Shown here one piece after another: positions 10,031 through 22,800 of a stretch of DNA of 64,000 bases (position 1 is the first letter of the stretch; each line of letters begins with the position of its first letter). The notes beneath the pieces were generated by a model. It did not search any database, had not been told where the DNA came from, and worked only from the letters and a program-made list of their open reading frames with translations. The position numbers and the translations under genes are program-made. This DNA comes from Gymnogyps californianus (Eukaryota; Chordata; Aves; Accipitriformes; Cathartidae), in NCBI RefSeq assembly GCF_018139145.2, contig NC_059500.1, positions 39,599,437-39,663,436 of the forward strand, written 5' to 3'.

Positions 10031-13000
10031 CACAACGCTGGCACTGAAATCTTCACTACCACTCGGACTGAACATATATATTGGTTATTCTCCTGTCCCC
10101 CACACCCCCCATGCAGCACAGCATGTAGACAGCCACATAACACAAACTGCAGCTAAAGCAAACGCAGCCATTTCTCAGATAGACGCACTATAAAGTAATT
10201 TTTCCAGTATAATCCATGCCCTAGGCCGATACCACAAACATGGGAATTTTATTCACGTAAGAGAAGGATGGAAAAAAAAGAATTCACTTCCCAACGTCTC
10301 ATCCAATGCTTAGAGCACGAAAAGTAAAACGGGCCCCACAGCTTCACAGGCTAATGAATGAGTCACGTGAGGAGGCACTTTTAACAAACCAGTCTCGAAA
10401 GGAAATTTTGAAAACTAAGTAGCTTGTGGTAGGACTGAGCTAACCATACCGCATCCTGTGTATGCTTTTTGGCTTTTCTGTTCCTCCCAGCAGCAAATAC
10501 TCAGTGGCAAAAATAAGAATTCATTAGTCTTCGCCCAATTTTCTCTCTGCATGTTTCTCTGTGCTCTTCTGCAACAGTTCAGAGATGCACACCATATGTC
10601 GTTTTGGCTGGTTACACCATAAACAATATAAACTAAACCTGAAAAGTAATTTACAGCAATCCTTCCTGTTACTGCTGGCAGAAAGCACATACGACTTTGT
10701 CTGGATCTGAAGCAACACCTGTAACCACCCACTCACCCACCCGCGCTCTTACTGGTTTGGCAGCTGCAGGGACCCCCACGTGCCAAAGTTGGAAACGCAA
10801 TTTATTTTCTCAGCCTCCGATACCAGGCTGAGAGCTGTCCTTCCAAGCCTGTGACTGACGGCTGGTACTCCCAAGGATGTGGCGACATGGCTGGGGGGGT
10901 GATGGAGGTCTGCTGGGACCTCAGGTTCCTCGTGGATGGATCCTCATCACCTGGAAATTGTTCTTTCCTCCCGCCCTGCTTTTGCAGCTGGTGCGGATGT
11001 CTCCACTACCAGCTTTTTAAGCTAAACGAAGATTGTTACTGTGAGTTTTGCAAGACACTACCCATATTAGTAGTGTATTTCTGAGGCACAGTTCAGTGGC
11101 AGGATGACACTGAGACACTCACTGTCTCAGGTATGGCATTTGGAAACCAGCTCTTACATTTTTATAAATATTGACCACATCAAGATCTAAGTATTGGCTA
11201 GCACCCAGATGAAATGTCCTGAAGGGATGCTACTGTCAGATAGCAGTGTCCCAAATTTAGGAGCAGCAGCTTATACAAATAATTCCAGTGGTCTCATATT
11301 ATCTTTTAATTTCATTTTAAGAAAAATACACAGTATTGCACAATATTATTTGCAACTCAAACATTACCTGTATTTTGACAGTGCAATGGCAGATGTTGAG
11401 AAAACAAAATTATGTTGTCTTAGTCTGTTTTCAGAGAATGCAAGCTGTTGTGTGAGATTATTTAACTGAAATAAAGACATATATAAAATACACTAATAAT
11501 CCAGCTCTAAGACAGTCCCTTTGTTTTAGCAACCTAGGCCAAGACCTTTTGGGAAATGGTGCTTGAAGCTGACTGACTAAACCCATCTAAGGTATCAAAT
11601 ACATGGCTTGACTTTCAAAAGAAAAGCTCCCAGTGACATACCTGAGAAACAATATTTTTAAACTATTTTGAACATGTCTTAAATCAAAGCGATAATTTTT
11701 TTTTTTCTGACCCAGGTGATAAACTACTTTGCCTAACCCATATTATTCTCCCCTGCCCCACACAAACGATCAGACAAGCCTAAAACAAACATCCTCACAG
11801 AAAGCTTTGTATGTTATATTGTAATGATCTAGCTTGCTAATGTTCTCAATCATATGTATGCAAGCAAAAAATAAGTATTTTACTTCTGAGGTCTACAAAT
11901 AAGATTTAGAAAGCAAGTAATTTAAACCATGCCTTTATGAAATGGAGGAAAAAGCTAGAGTTTATTAAGCCTTTGGTCTGCAGAATGGGAGACTAGCTTC
12001 AGGGAAAATTAGTACATTTTGCTATTAGCTGGATCCAATTTAAAAGGCGCCATAAGACAACAAATCTAAATCACTGAATAAAAGCAACATACTTAGAGAT
12101 CTTAGAAAATGGGTAATTTGAAATACAGTGAGAGCTATTGTCCAACAAAATGGAACCTTTATTAAAGGTAGGAGGCATATGTGATCTTTATAAAACAAAG
12201 GTTCAGACCTTTAATTGAAAAAAATTATTTGAACAACTTGAATCTTAAATATTAATTAAAGAGTTTCAGAGGCCAGACTCTAGTCTAATTTGTAGAAGAA
12301 AAAATACAAAGAAACTTTTTCAAATAACCAAGCTATGCTACTACAGATTAGTTTTAATTAACAAGAAGGAACCTGGTATCTCCAGAGCACCAGAATGCTG
12401 TTCTGTTCCATCTGAAAGCATTTATTTCCAGTCTCTTCCTATCTACACATAAATTGGATTCAAATATTAGATCATTTTCCTAGATAATTAAGGAACAATG
12501 CCACATGTTACAGGGCAATATTTGGACTAAAAAACAGGTTTTACAACTGCTTAACATGGAAGAATTACAGTTTAAGAATTGCCATGTTTACAGTGCATTT
12601 AATGATTTAGTTTTTTCCGCTCTATCTTAGCTGAAATAGTTACTCTTTAATACACCAGCCAGGTTGCATCAGTGACTTTTCATACTATATAGTCTGAATT
12701 TCAAATGGGCATTCCCATCTTTTATGCCACAGTATACGCATGCTTTAGCATGCAAATTTGGTTTCATGAACATTTACCCAAGTAAGATGATCAGGGATGC
12801 TGAAGCAGCTCAGAAGGAGCAATGAAACAGCCATGTGTGTTACAACTGTGCTGACAGAGTATCAGTTTAGCAATCTGAAAAAATGTAGTCAATAGCCAAA
12901 AACCTACTGGATGCAAGCAGAATGGATTCATTATTCTGAGAAGGATTCTGTAATTGTGAATATCGTGTATGCCAAGGGCTTGTCAGGAGACTGAGCAAAG

Positions 13001-15389
13001 AAGCTGTCTAACAGCTTAAAGGAGCTTGTATTTTGGACCAAAAACTCCTAGATTTTTCATAGCCTAAGTTATCTCTCAGGTCTCGTAGCGCTCGCTCTGA
13101 CAACACTGCAGGGCCAAAGAAACCATGGGCCATACAGCGTCACAGCAGCATGCGTCTTTGATGGCAACCTTTCTTCCTGAGACCCTCATAGTGTCAAGGT
13201 TCAATTAATGCTGTTTCTTACAGTGCAACGCTCTTTCTCAGTATTAAACACTTAATTTTCCAGAGCTACGGTCAAAATGATGATAACACTTCAATTTAAA
13301 AAATGGCTTTTGGTAGCCTTACTCATGCTGCATTTTGAGTACTGGGAGGAATTGCTGTTCAGTGGGGATAGGGGTGGCTGGCCTGAGGCTGATTGAGTTC
13401 ACTGAGCCCCATCATGTTCTGCGTTGGACATCACTGATCATACAGGCAGCCCCATGCCAATTCCTGCTACCTCGGACAACCTCCTTTCCCTCTGTGCATC
13501 CCACAGTGTGAGTATCTTAGCCCACTGACAACACAGCAAAATGTAGCATGGTCATTCAAGAAACTCTAAGGTAATAATGGGCTAGCTAATCAAAATAATT
13601 TTTGTCAGGAGCTAATTGTCACTTTGAGGAGAACTATGCAGAGGTCTAAATACTTTAAAATCTGGAGTATGAACTGGTCATTAAAAAGCAACTTAAAATC
13701 TAATTTTAGTAGAATACCAGACTTTAGATTTTGGTAATATTGGTAGCAATATTCTACTTAATTCATTTTACTCCTCCTGATTTGTATTTCTGCACAGATC
13801 AAGCAATTGCACACTATGAGGTGTGCTGGCAACAGAGGAGAAGGACTTGCAAGTCCTATCTCTCCTTCCTCCACTCAACAGCACTGATGGAGTGCTGTGG
13901 GTAGAGCTCATGCAGCAACTGTCTCCATTCAGTAACAGAAAAGAGAGTTGTTGTACAATCAAGCTTTTAAAAAACAAATTCTGTTGTTTGGTCAACGGCA
14001 GACTGTGGGACAACTGGCAGCATTTGAATCTGTAACTGCGCAAGTGTGTCAGCAGGTCAGGCAGCATGCTCCCGTAGCTGTGCAAGCCTCAAGCAGCAAT
14101 AGGTGCAGGCTTGAACCTTCTCACCTTTATAAATGGGATCTATGAGCATGTATTTCCTTCCCATCCTTTTCCCTCCCCTCCAACCACATGCTCCTGTTTT
14201 AGCATTCACTCAGTTCTACGTAACGCAATTGAACCTTACTGTTAAAAAGTTTCTGTAGTATCACAGCCTTGCTTAAGAGCAACCTGATCAGATCCCTCTT
14301 CTCCAGCTCCCACAGACTGTAAACACGACTCCACTTCCACCTCCAAATAAAACACGTGCTTCTCCACAGCCAGCACGGCGGCTCTTTCCTACATAAGCAT
14401 ACAGAAGCCCAGGAATCACCAAACATGCTGCTTAGGAAAGTCCAAGCAGAGCAGAGGGCATCCCTGCTGCTCTCTGTGATCAGAAAGGCATAGCAAGCAA
14501 AGGGCAGCATTTCAGGACAAGATTCACTCCTGGCAATGAAGCACTTGCTGAGGACTTGTTCAGAAAAGACAAATGCCCTTTTTTCCGCACCTCAGATTCA
14601 CAAACAGAGAGCTCCCAATTAGAGACCAGACACTTTTCTCCCTATGTGGGCCCCATCTGTGATCAATGACATCCACGTTGGCAGAAAAAAATTTTCCAAA
14701 AGAAGGCAGAAAAAGCAAGAGACTAAGAAGCCATGTCTAATCCTTCTTCAAAGGTGGCACAGGCGGTGACTTTCTTCTGGTGTCAAAGCTGTCACTGTGA
14801 ATAAGTGACTCGGTTAGGATGCCTAATTCTGTAATCTCAATGCTCCTCAGCCTGCCCCTCCTCGCCCCATCTAACAGGAGACGGACACACAACAGGATCT
14901 GGCCTTCAGTTTTCATTCTTCTTTGACAGTGAACCAACAAAGCGATGATAGGACAGTGACCTACAGCATGGTTAGATGAGAAGAGGGCCACCAGCACCAA
15001 GGCAGTGTGACAGCTTCAACAACATCTGCTGGGAGAGTGCGTCCCCACTGTGCCCGAAGGCTTTTCTCACCGTGTTCCCATTTGTGCTGCCGCCATCTCC
15101 ATGCTGGGGGAGCGGCTCCTATATCATAGTGCATGTGAGGTAAGGAAATGTTTAACACAGCATGTGAACTCACTTTATTTGAAAAACAAAGGTTTTTAAA
15201 AATAAGCCTTAATTAAAAACATAAATACACTACTTCTACTGGAACCAAATGCTTCCCCTTTCCTCTGCCTTTTCAGTATTGCCTGTTCAGCACGCCAGAG
15301 CGTTAGTGCCGTTCACAGCTTGCAGCAAGATGGAGATGGCAGAAAAGATGTCATCGGCTGCCTTTTTAACAATTTCACTGGAGATGTGT

Positions 15390-15760
15390 GCTGAGCTTCA
15401 CTTTGCTGCGGTGCTGCTGGCTCTCAGGACCAGGGCTGCCTTCTGGCCGGCAGCAGAAGAAAGGCTTGCGCCGCCCCACAAACCTCCCTGCACCCCCGGC
15501 ACTGGGAGACGTGCTGGCATCCCAGCGGGACTCTGCACCAGAACAGGGTGGGTCCCAGCCCCGCTGCCTGCGGCGCTAGCCCTGCGCCTGCACCCGCACC
15601 CGGCCCTTCCCCATCCCCGCTGGAGGGCTGGCGGGGTGCTCCCGGGGCTGTGCTCCCGTCCGCCCTCCCTCCATCCCCACTTGTCCCTTCTCCCAGCCGG
15701 CTGCTGTGGTGAGGACGGCTGCACGTGTGAAGGCACAGGCTGTGGGCGAGTAAGGACAGG
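15390..15760. promoter_or_regulatory. GC- and CpG-rich patch in the AOPEP intron
   Basis: About 370 bp of clearly GC-rich sequence sits in an AT-rich intron, with roughly 20 CpG dinucleotides by direct count over 15,421-15,780. The observed/expected CpG ratio is moderate, not extreme. It contains long open frames on both strands (up to 250 codons), a by-product of base composition with no recognisable protein. It could be an internal promoter, for example for a transcript carrying the downstream microRNA cluster, or only a GC-rich relic. Confidence 0.35.
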
Positions 15761-17079
15761 GCACTGGGGGGCCTGTACCTCAGAGGGAGGGGAAGGAAGA
15801 CCAGGTCCCAGCCTCAGGTACAACCAACATCACACTGCAGCCTCCACCAAGAAGTACTGCAGGGACAAGCCCCATACCTTCAGCAAGATAAGACTGGCTT
15901 GGGCATATGTATACATCCCAAACTCATCCAAAAAGCATCACCACAACTGTCTCTCCATCTCATATACAACCCCATCCACATTCCCTCTGACACCCTCCTG
16001 AAACGCCTATCTACAATAATGGCTAGAATATCTCTGGTATCACCGCAATTTTTTTATTATATCAACATCGTGAGTAATTCAAATACTTCCCATCACCACT
16101 GTCTCTCCTGGCTGTCTCCGGACCGAGTCTGCCTAGCAGTTTTACCCATACAGTGTTTGTATATGTACTGCAACACAAGTTATTTATACATGCACATAAA
16201 AGCGTGCTGGGCTTATAAAACCAAACGTTGTAGTGGCAAAAAGCACATAAACACCCATACATCTGAAGCAGAAATCCAACTCTGAAGAGTCTGAGATCAA
16301 GCACACCAACCGTCTGTTACCAATTATTATTAAATTATAACTCCTGTTCAGCAAAAGGAAAGGCTGCTGCAAGTATCAAGGCAACAGTAAGCTATCCTCT
16401 TTGCTTATGCCCCTCTCTCCATCCCTCTACTCCTATCTCCTCCATCTTGTAACTAGAGGCAAAAAAAGCATCTTCCTTTTATCTTTGGTCTCCCACAGTG
16501 ACTGTGGTCCAAACATTTGTGATTTCCAGGCAAGATTACTGTCATAGACAGAATCCGGAGCTCTATATGAAAATGCGACTCAAATTCCAGGCAATGAACA
16601 ATGTGGCTGCCTGGCTTTTACACAGCTTAGGGCACAGCCAGCCTACCCAGCCTGTGCTCACATCCTTCCAATTTTGCATAGTTTAAAACTTTGCTTCCAA
16701 CTTTCAAAACAATTAAACACAAGATTTTGACTCTAAAGACAAAGACCTTTCACATCGCTGTCACACGCACACCTTTCCCCAACCCCCAGCAAAAATTCTT
16801 AAGCAAAATATATCCTGATTTTATAAACTCAGAAGAAACATGCTCATTCCCGAAATGAGAACATCTAGATTTTACTCCATGTTTCAGATTTTTGAGTCAT
16901 CTTCTCCTCTTTTATTCCCTGCCCCCAAGAACACAGTGACTGTTGCTGTTTAGGATGGTGCTTACCCCATGTGGAACACAACAAAATTCCTCTCCAGGAC
17001 ACTGCAACCCCAAAGGTATTTAAATGGCATGGAGTCGAAAGGAGGGCAGCAGACTTTTGCCCACACATTATTAAGTCAG

Positions 17080-17126
17080 TGACTCAGCAGTGGGAGCAGA
17101 TCGGTGCGGCTAAGGTAATGACGTCA
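17080..17126. promoter_or_regulatory. AP-1/NF-E2/ARE-like site and CRE in one intronic cluster
   Basis: TGACTCAGCA at 17,080-17,089 fits both the AP-1 core and the antioxidant response pattern TGACnnnGC bound by NF-E2-type factors. Thirty bases on, a perfect CRE palindrome TGACGTCA lies at 17,119-17,126. It is a plausible small enhancer by motif content only. Confidence 0.3.
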
Positions 17127-18959
17127 GAATCAGCTACGGCGAGCAGTTTTGAATTGTCCTGTTTCTGTTTAGACCTCACAGGCTTATGGCACAGCAGATT
17201 TTTTCCAACTCTGTGGTCCTATCCAGGCATAACCTGCATCTGCAGTCAGCCTTTATACAGGAATGAGAAGTACTAGATGAGCTGTTTGAATGTAGCCTCA
17301 AAATCAGTTTATTTTAAATAAAAAGTATCTTCAGATTTTTTTTTTCAGAATTTAAAAGAACAAAACCAAAAACAAACAAAGAGCATGCAGCACACAAGCA
17401 CAAAAACGCCTACAGCTTCATAATGAAACAAAAAAACCTACTGCTGACAGCTGGGAGCTTTTGTTTGTATTTTTAAAACTACATTCTCCTTGACATCCCG
17501 GCTGCTATGTCAGTGCTATCATATACATGCAAACAGAGTAACCTTTTAAATTTCATGACAAGGCCAGGTGATTTTTATTACAGTGCTAGGTTTGTATTGC
17601 CCTACACGGAAATACTGTATAAAATTTCATATAAAGCCGTTGCACCCAATTCAGAACACCTTTGGGATTGATTTCAGAAGCCCAGAGGACCCACCACTTC
17701 ATTCTCCTTTCCGGACAATAGGGCACAGAAAAGCAGGAACTATATCCAATCCCTTCCTCCATGGATTCTTTGGATAAACAGTAAAAAACCCCCAAACCAA
17801 CCCAATCCCATATTTCGTTCCCTCTTACCATCAGCTCCCCCACTTTCCAAGTCTTGCTAAGTTGTTGGGCAGCCAGATAAGAAGGAAATTAAGTCCTAAA
17901 ACCAGTTAGAAAAATAAGGGCCGATAAGCGAACAGTGCCGGTAATGGCACCACTCAGGGGCTTGGAAACTCCTGTCAATGCCATCCAGCAGCGAGTGAGA
18001 TCACTTGGAACAAACATGTTGCTGTTGGCTCCTGGAGGGGTGTGGGATCGGGAGTGCTGACTGGTGCAAAGCTATTTCCAGTGCTCCATAAATCTCGTGC
18101 TCTGATCATGCCCTTCGGAGAGCTAATGCTGATGGGAGGGATTTTCTGTTCTTCTCAGGTGGCTGGAAAAGCCCCCATACTTTGCATGTAGCAACAAAAC
18201 AAACCCGAATTATAGCTACTTGAGATTATCCTTCAGTCAGTCTTACAAATTCATCCCAACACATCCACTCAGTTACGACAGGCACATGAGCCAGAGTCAG
18301 TCCCAGGGGATGACTCCCACTGCTGTTACTGGAAGCATTTTTCCCTCATCCTGTTCCAATTTTCTTAGCCTCACACTGAATTTTGGGCCTCATCTTTGGG
18401 AAGCAAGTGCCATATTCCTAGAAGCTACTCTTTTCAAAGCTCCTTTCATTCGGAAAAAAATCCAACTCCTGTGAATGCACGCTTGTGAAAAACTACCTTT
18501 ACCAATAGTAATACCAATACCATCTGTGCCAAAGAGCCTGCAAACTGCATTTAGATGCAACACAAGTAAGAACATGAAACAGGGTGAAGACTCAAAACAT
18601 ATTAAGATCACATAGGACCTTTTGACAAGTCAATGCATTTCCTGTGTAGGAGATGGGGATAGTCTACTGTACTCTGAAATTAGCCCCTTTACTAGTGAAA
18701 ATGGGAAAGATTTTTCTATGACAGAGAGATATTCTTTGCTAGTATTTTCCAGGGGAAGTATCAGGAGAAGAGCGGGGAAAAAACCTTATATTTCTGTGAG
18801 TATGAGTGTGAAAAGCATCAGACTGATAATAGTACATAGATTTCACTTTGCAAAAACTTGCATTTCTTCTCTCTTTTCCATTTAATGAACATACCGCCTC
18901 AGTAACGGTTGGGTATACAAACCGCAAATCTGATTTATTCCAGAAACAAATCTGGCATG

Positions 18960-18964
18960 CAGGC
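18960..18964. repeat. Target-site duplication, copy 1 (CAGGC)
   Basis: These five bases precede the LTR and match the five that follow it at 19,544-19,548. The intact duplication indicates that the solo LTR formed at its insertion site by LTR-LTR recombination and not by a later rearrangement. Confidence 0.8.
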
Positions 18965-19543
18965 TGCCATGGTTTAACCCCAGCCGGCAACTAAGCACCA
19001 CGCAGCCCAACCAGCTCACTCCCCCCACCCAGTGGGAGGGGGAGAGAATCGAAAAAAAGTAGAACTCGTGGGTTGAGATAAAGACAGTTTAATAGGACAG
19101 AAAGGAAGAAAATAATTATAATAATAATATGACAACAATAATAATAAAAGAATTAGAATACACAAAACAAGTGATGCACAATGCAATTGCTCACCACTCT
19201 CGCTGACCTATGCCCAGTTAGTTCCTGAGCAGCGATCCACCCCTCCTGGCCAACTTCCCCCAGTTTATATACTGGGCATGACGTCATATGGTATGGAATA
19301 TTCCTTTGGCCAGTTTGGGTCAGCTGTCCTGGCTGTGTCCCCTCCCAACTTCTTGTGCCCCTCCAGCCTTCTTGCTGGCTGGGCATGAGAAGCTGAAAAA
19401 TCCTTGACTTGGTATAAACACTACGTAGCTACAACTAAAAACATCAGTGTGTTATCAACATTATTCTCATACTAAATCCAAAACATAACACTATACTAGC
19501 TACTAGGAAGAAAATTAACCCTATCCCAGCCAAAACCAGGACA
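18965..19543 (-). mobile_element. Solo LTR of an avian endogenous retrovirus
   Basis: This is a single retroviral long terminal repeat of 579 bp with no internal coding part next to it. On the minus strand it begins TGTCCTGGTTTTGGCTGG and ends CCATGGCA, giving the TG...CA ends of an LTR. It is bounded by the direct repeat CAGGC at 18,960-18,964 and 19,544-19,548. Promoter-like elements sit in order on the minus strand: a perfect CRE palindrome TGACGTCA at 19,279-19,286, a TATATAAA box at 19,264-19,271, and an ATTAAA poly(A) signal at 19,089-19,094. An ATA-rich tract (19,115-19,150) lies between them. I recognise the sequence as a high-copy bird LTR type. A 5-bp target duplication would suit an ERVL-like group, but the class is uncertain. 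It lies in the AOPEP intron in the same orientation as the gene. Confidence 0.9.
19264..19286 (-). promoter_or_regulatory. LTR core promoter: CRE plus TATA box
   Basis: On the minus strand a perfect CRE (TGACGTCA, 19,279-19,286) lies seven bases upstream of a TATATAAA box (19,264-19,271), inside the solo LTR. The arrangement is that of a CREB/ATF-responsive retroviral promoter. It would fire toward lower coordinates, the same direction as AOPEP. Activity in this genome is not shown. Confidence 0.6.
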
Positions 19544-19548
19544 CAGGC
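19544..19548. repeat. Target-site duplication, copy 2 (CAGGC)
   Basis: This is the downstream partner of the repeat at 18,960-18,964. The match extends by two further bases (TG), but on the left those are the first bases of the LTR, so five is the firm length. Confidence 0.8.
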
Positions 19549-19808
19549 TGACTGCTCTACAGAGCTTTTTCTAATTCCTAAATACTGAATTGCTAATTGC
19601 AATTCAACTGCAAACAAAAAATTCTTCAATGTAATCTTACCTATCTCTAATGCCACAATAATACTCTGGATATAACATTAAGAAAGGAAAAGGCAGGCGA
19701 AATTTATTTTGCATCCATGACAAATTTTCACAGCAGCTTTGTAAGTCCTGCAAAACATACTCTCATATACAAAAGAAGGCATCTCCTCCTGACTTGAGTT
19801 GAAATTGA

Positions 19809-19860
19809 ATAATAAGCTGTATGTTTAAATATGGATAATAAGCTGTATGTTTAAATATGG
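19809..19860. repeat. Perfect 26-bp tandem duplication (two copies)
   Basis: A 26-bp unit (starts ATAATAAGCTG, ends AAATATGG) occurs twice head to tail with no difference between copies (19,809-19,834 and 19,835-19,860). Identity suggests a recent duplication or replication slippage. It lies about 270 bp from the solo LTR. Confidence 0.9.
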
Positions 19861-22800
19861 AGTGAGTACAGAAACTATTTCCACTTTTGCAGAAAAAAAA
19901 AATTATTGTATTCCCTTATCTTCTGAAGAAAGTAATGTCCTGTAGTAGGTCATCAGCTCATCCTGTTACCTTTTTCATCTGTTGAATTGGTGGTTCATAC
20001 CAACAATGACATAGGTTAAGGAAAAGGATCGTGTATGTCCCTGTTTGGTTGCAATCCCACTATCTGAAACGTGCCTATCTGTTGCTCCATGGTCCAGTCC
20101 AGAAGGACTGGGAAGCCTGTGGAGGTATTTGCAACACACTGCTAATTTCATTCAAAAGCTGGAGGCTGCTCCTGAGCTCTTGCCCCAAGGGAGGACTAGC
20201 CCAGTGGCTGTGCTGAAAGGAAAGCTCACCGAGCGCCTTGTCTGCCTGCGAGCATGGACTGACCTTTCCTGAGCAGTTCCCTTTTCCCACCTAGTTTTAC
20301 AGTGTACTCTACAGAGCTCTGTTCCATAAGGGTGCCTTCCAACAATGCTCAGCCACAACCAGCAGGACAGCTGAATAACGCAATGCGAAAATGTGCTCAG
20401 CTCAATGCAGTCGCCATCAGACGGGAAGCGGCAAGACAGACATTGCATTGTAATTCATTTGTACTTCCATGTCTGCCAGCTTTTCACGGGCTAGGAAAGA
20501 TCAATGAATCAAAAGATATTTTGTCCTAAACACAATTCTCACCACTTTTAGGACGCGAAGCACCTTATACGGTTTGTATTAGCATGACTGGATTTCTGTC
20601 AGTGAAATAAGATGCCACCACTTTATAGCCTTGGTCTCATAGGCAGATCTCATGCACAATGAAGTAGTTGTGTGAGAATGGCTTTATGCCACCCACATGA
20701 CTGACGATATTATGATCTTAACTCATTTTACTCACATTTTCTGCAGAAACAGTTATAGTCTCTCGTCTCTCCCCAAAATAGACCACATTATGATCCTGAA
20801 TACAGGGAAAGCATTATGTAAGTGAAGAGCATTTCAGCCAACTTGCTGAGACAAGGAAAACTAACAAAGCAACTTTCCATATGTTGTGCAGGCAAGATAC
20901 TTTATAAAAAAGGGATGCCTGCAGTAGGAAAGAAAGAAAAGCTAACTCTGCAGTGAAAAGTCTGGGGAAATACACCATAAATCTTTCTGCTTCATCCATG
21001 TTCTGTATTTTTTATCCTCAGGTCTTAGATAATTCAGCAACAAGTAAAACACGCTTGCATAAATAGTCAAGTCTTAAATAGGACTCAAACTGTCACACAC
21101 CCCCACTGCCCTTCTCCTATGGCCTTAGTGATCTTTTCCCTGTCGCCTTTTTTACTATTCTGCAGGCTACTCAGCCGTCCTGTGATCTTGTGTACACACA
21201 TGTTACAGGCCTCTCCCTGGCCAAATGAAGATGTTAGAATAGAAATAATGGAAATAATCACAGGGTTCTTCTAGTTAACAGGTTCACTGAGTGTTATCCA
21301 GAGCTCGCAGTGTTGTCTTTAGATACTTTTAACTAACTGATTCCAATTTTTTTAAATTAAAGTCCTCAACGGCCTATGCTCAAACAAGATAAGCTTGCAT
21401 AGTGATATCAAAAGAGGTTTCATCAAGGTTAGGCAGACTTAAAAAAATACTAGCAACCAGAAACTTTCCATGTAGACCAACTCTCCACGTTCTGCCAGAT
21501 GCTAGATATTGAATAAATTAAGTATCTGCATAAAACAGCCACCTCAGAAAGAAATAAATTAAAAACAACCCCAGACCCACCTTCAATTCTATTATCCCAC
21601 TGTGCTGTCTGATGGCAACTGTAGCTACTTTATAACATAACCCAGTTCTCCTCACTCAGCTGAACTTCCAGCTGGACTCTGTCATCTTCAAACTGCAGCC
21701 AGCTTCTACAGTGCTTCTGTTGGTCACAGGACATGGTACGTCATGGAGATGTAGCCTGTGTATGAGCTATCTTATTATGTAGCAGGAAGCAGCACAGCAA
21801 GAAAATAGGGAACAGGAAGAGAAAACTGAGGACACAATCATTCTTCCATGCAATTGCCTCCCACTTGTCTGACAAGGTCTGAGCCATGATGGGCTCAAGG
21901 CACTGAGAGGTGATGGAAAAATGGCTTTTAACTTCGAAAACTTCATTGCTGTCAAAACATTGTTTAAAAATATATTTGATATGCTCAATTCAAATAATTC
22001 ACATCAGTGAATTTAATCTCTGGAAAACAAACTTGTAGTTTTGTGCCTTCTCAGATGTTCGAAGGTTTGAAGAGTAAATGGAAAATGAAATCATGATTTG
22101 TTATAGAAGTGGACTGAAAAAAATAGGAGGGAGTCATAAATTCTGCAATTAGGCAGATGCCCTACAAGCCTCTTGTAGCATCCAAGACTGGGGCAGACCA
22201 GTTTGAAATGTGATTAAGCCATCAGCATCTCACTTCTGGCTCTTGAGGCTCAAAGGTTGCTATCAGAGATGTGTTATGCATTATGAATCAGAAATATGTT
22301 ACCTAACCTCTGATTTTTTTTTTTAGCTGAAGCTTTCAAATCAGTGTCTGTCTTAGAAGACAGAGGCTACCACTGACCTCCTACGCTCCTCTGAAGCTAC
22401 ATATTTGTGGTGAGACCGCATTTGAGAGAGGACAGGAACTACGTTGAGTTGCTGAGGAGATCCCAGGAAGGACACAGCTTGAGCACTCCTTGAAGAGAGA
22501 TCAACAGTTAAATTCCAGGCAAAGGCTGACTCACACCTCTCTCCTCTCCTGGCTGCTACGAAGGAATCAAAACAAGGCAAATAAACTCCTGCAAACCCTC
22601 CTCTCCTTTCTGAAGTAAGGCGTGCCCTTATGTTGGTAAGACTGGACATGCATGTGGTAACAAGTGGTCAGGACTACCAAATAGTGCTGTTGGCAGCCTT
22701 CACTGACTGAGGACAGACCTGCATGTTGCCGCAGGCAAGTGCAGACACCGCCAGGTACATGCTGTTTTACAACAACAAGTGCGCTGAACTTTAAAGTTGA

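Noticed and set aside
9573..10143. Three overlapping minus-strand open frames of 145-158 codons
   Set aside because: All three frames of one strand are open at once over a GC-rich patch, which points to composition and not to selection for protein. No motif was recognised.
15249..16001. Longest open frame in the window, 250 codons on the plus strand, with a 141-codon frame opposite
   Set aside because: It lies across the GC-rich patch, where stop codons are rare by composition. It has low-complexity proline/alanine/arginine content, no recognisable domain, and open frames on both strands.
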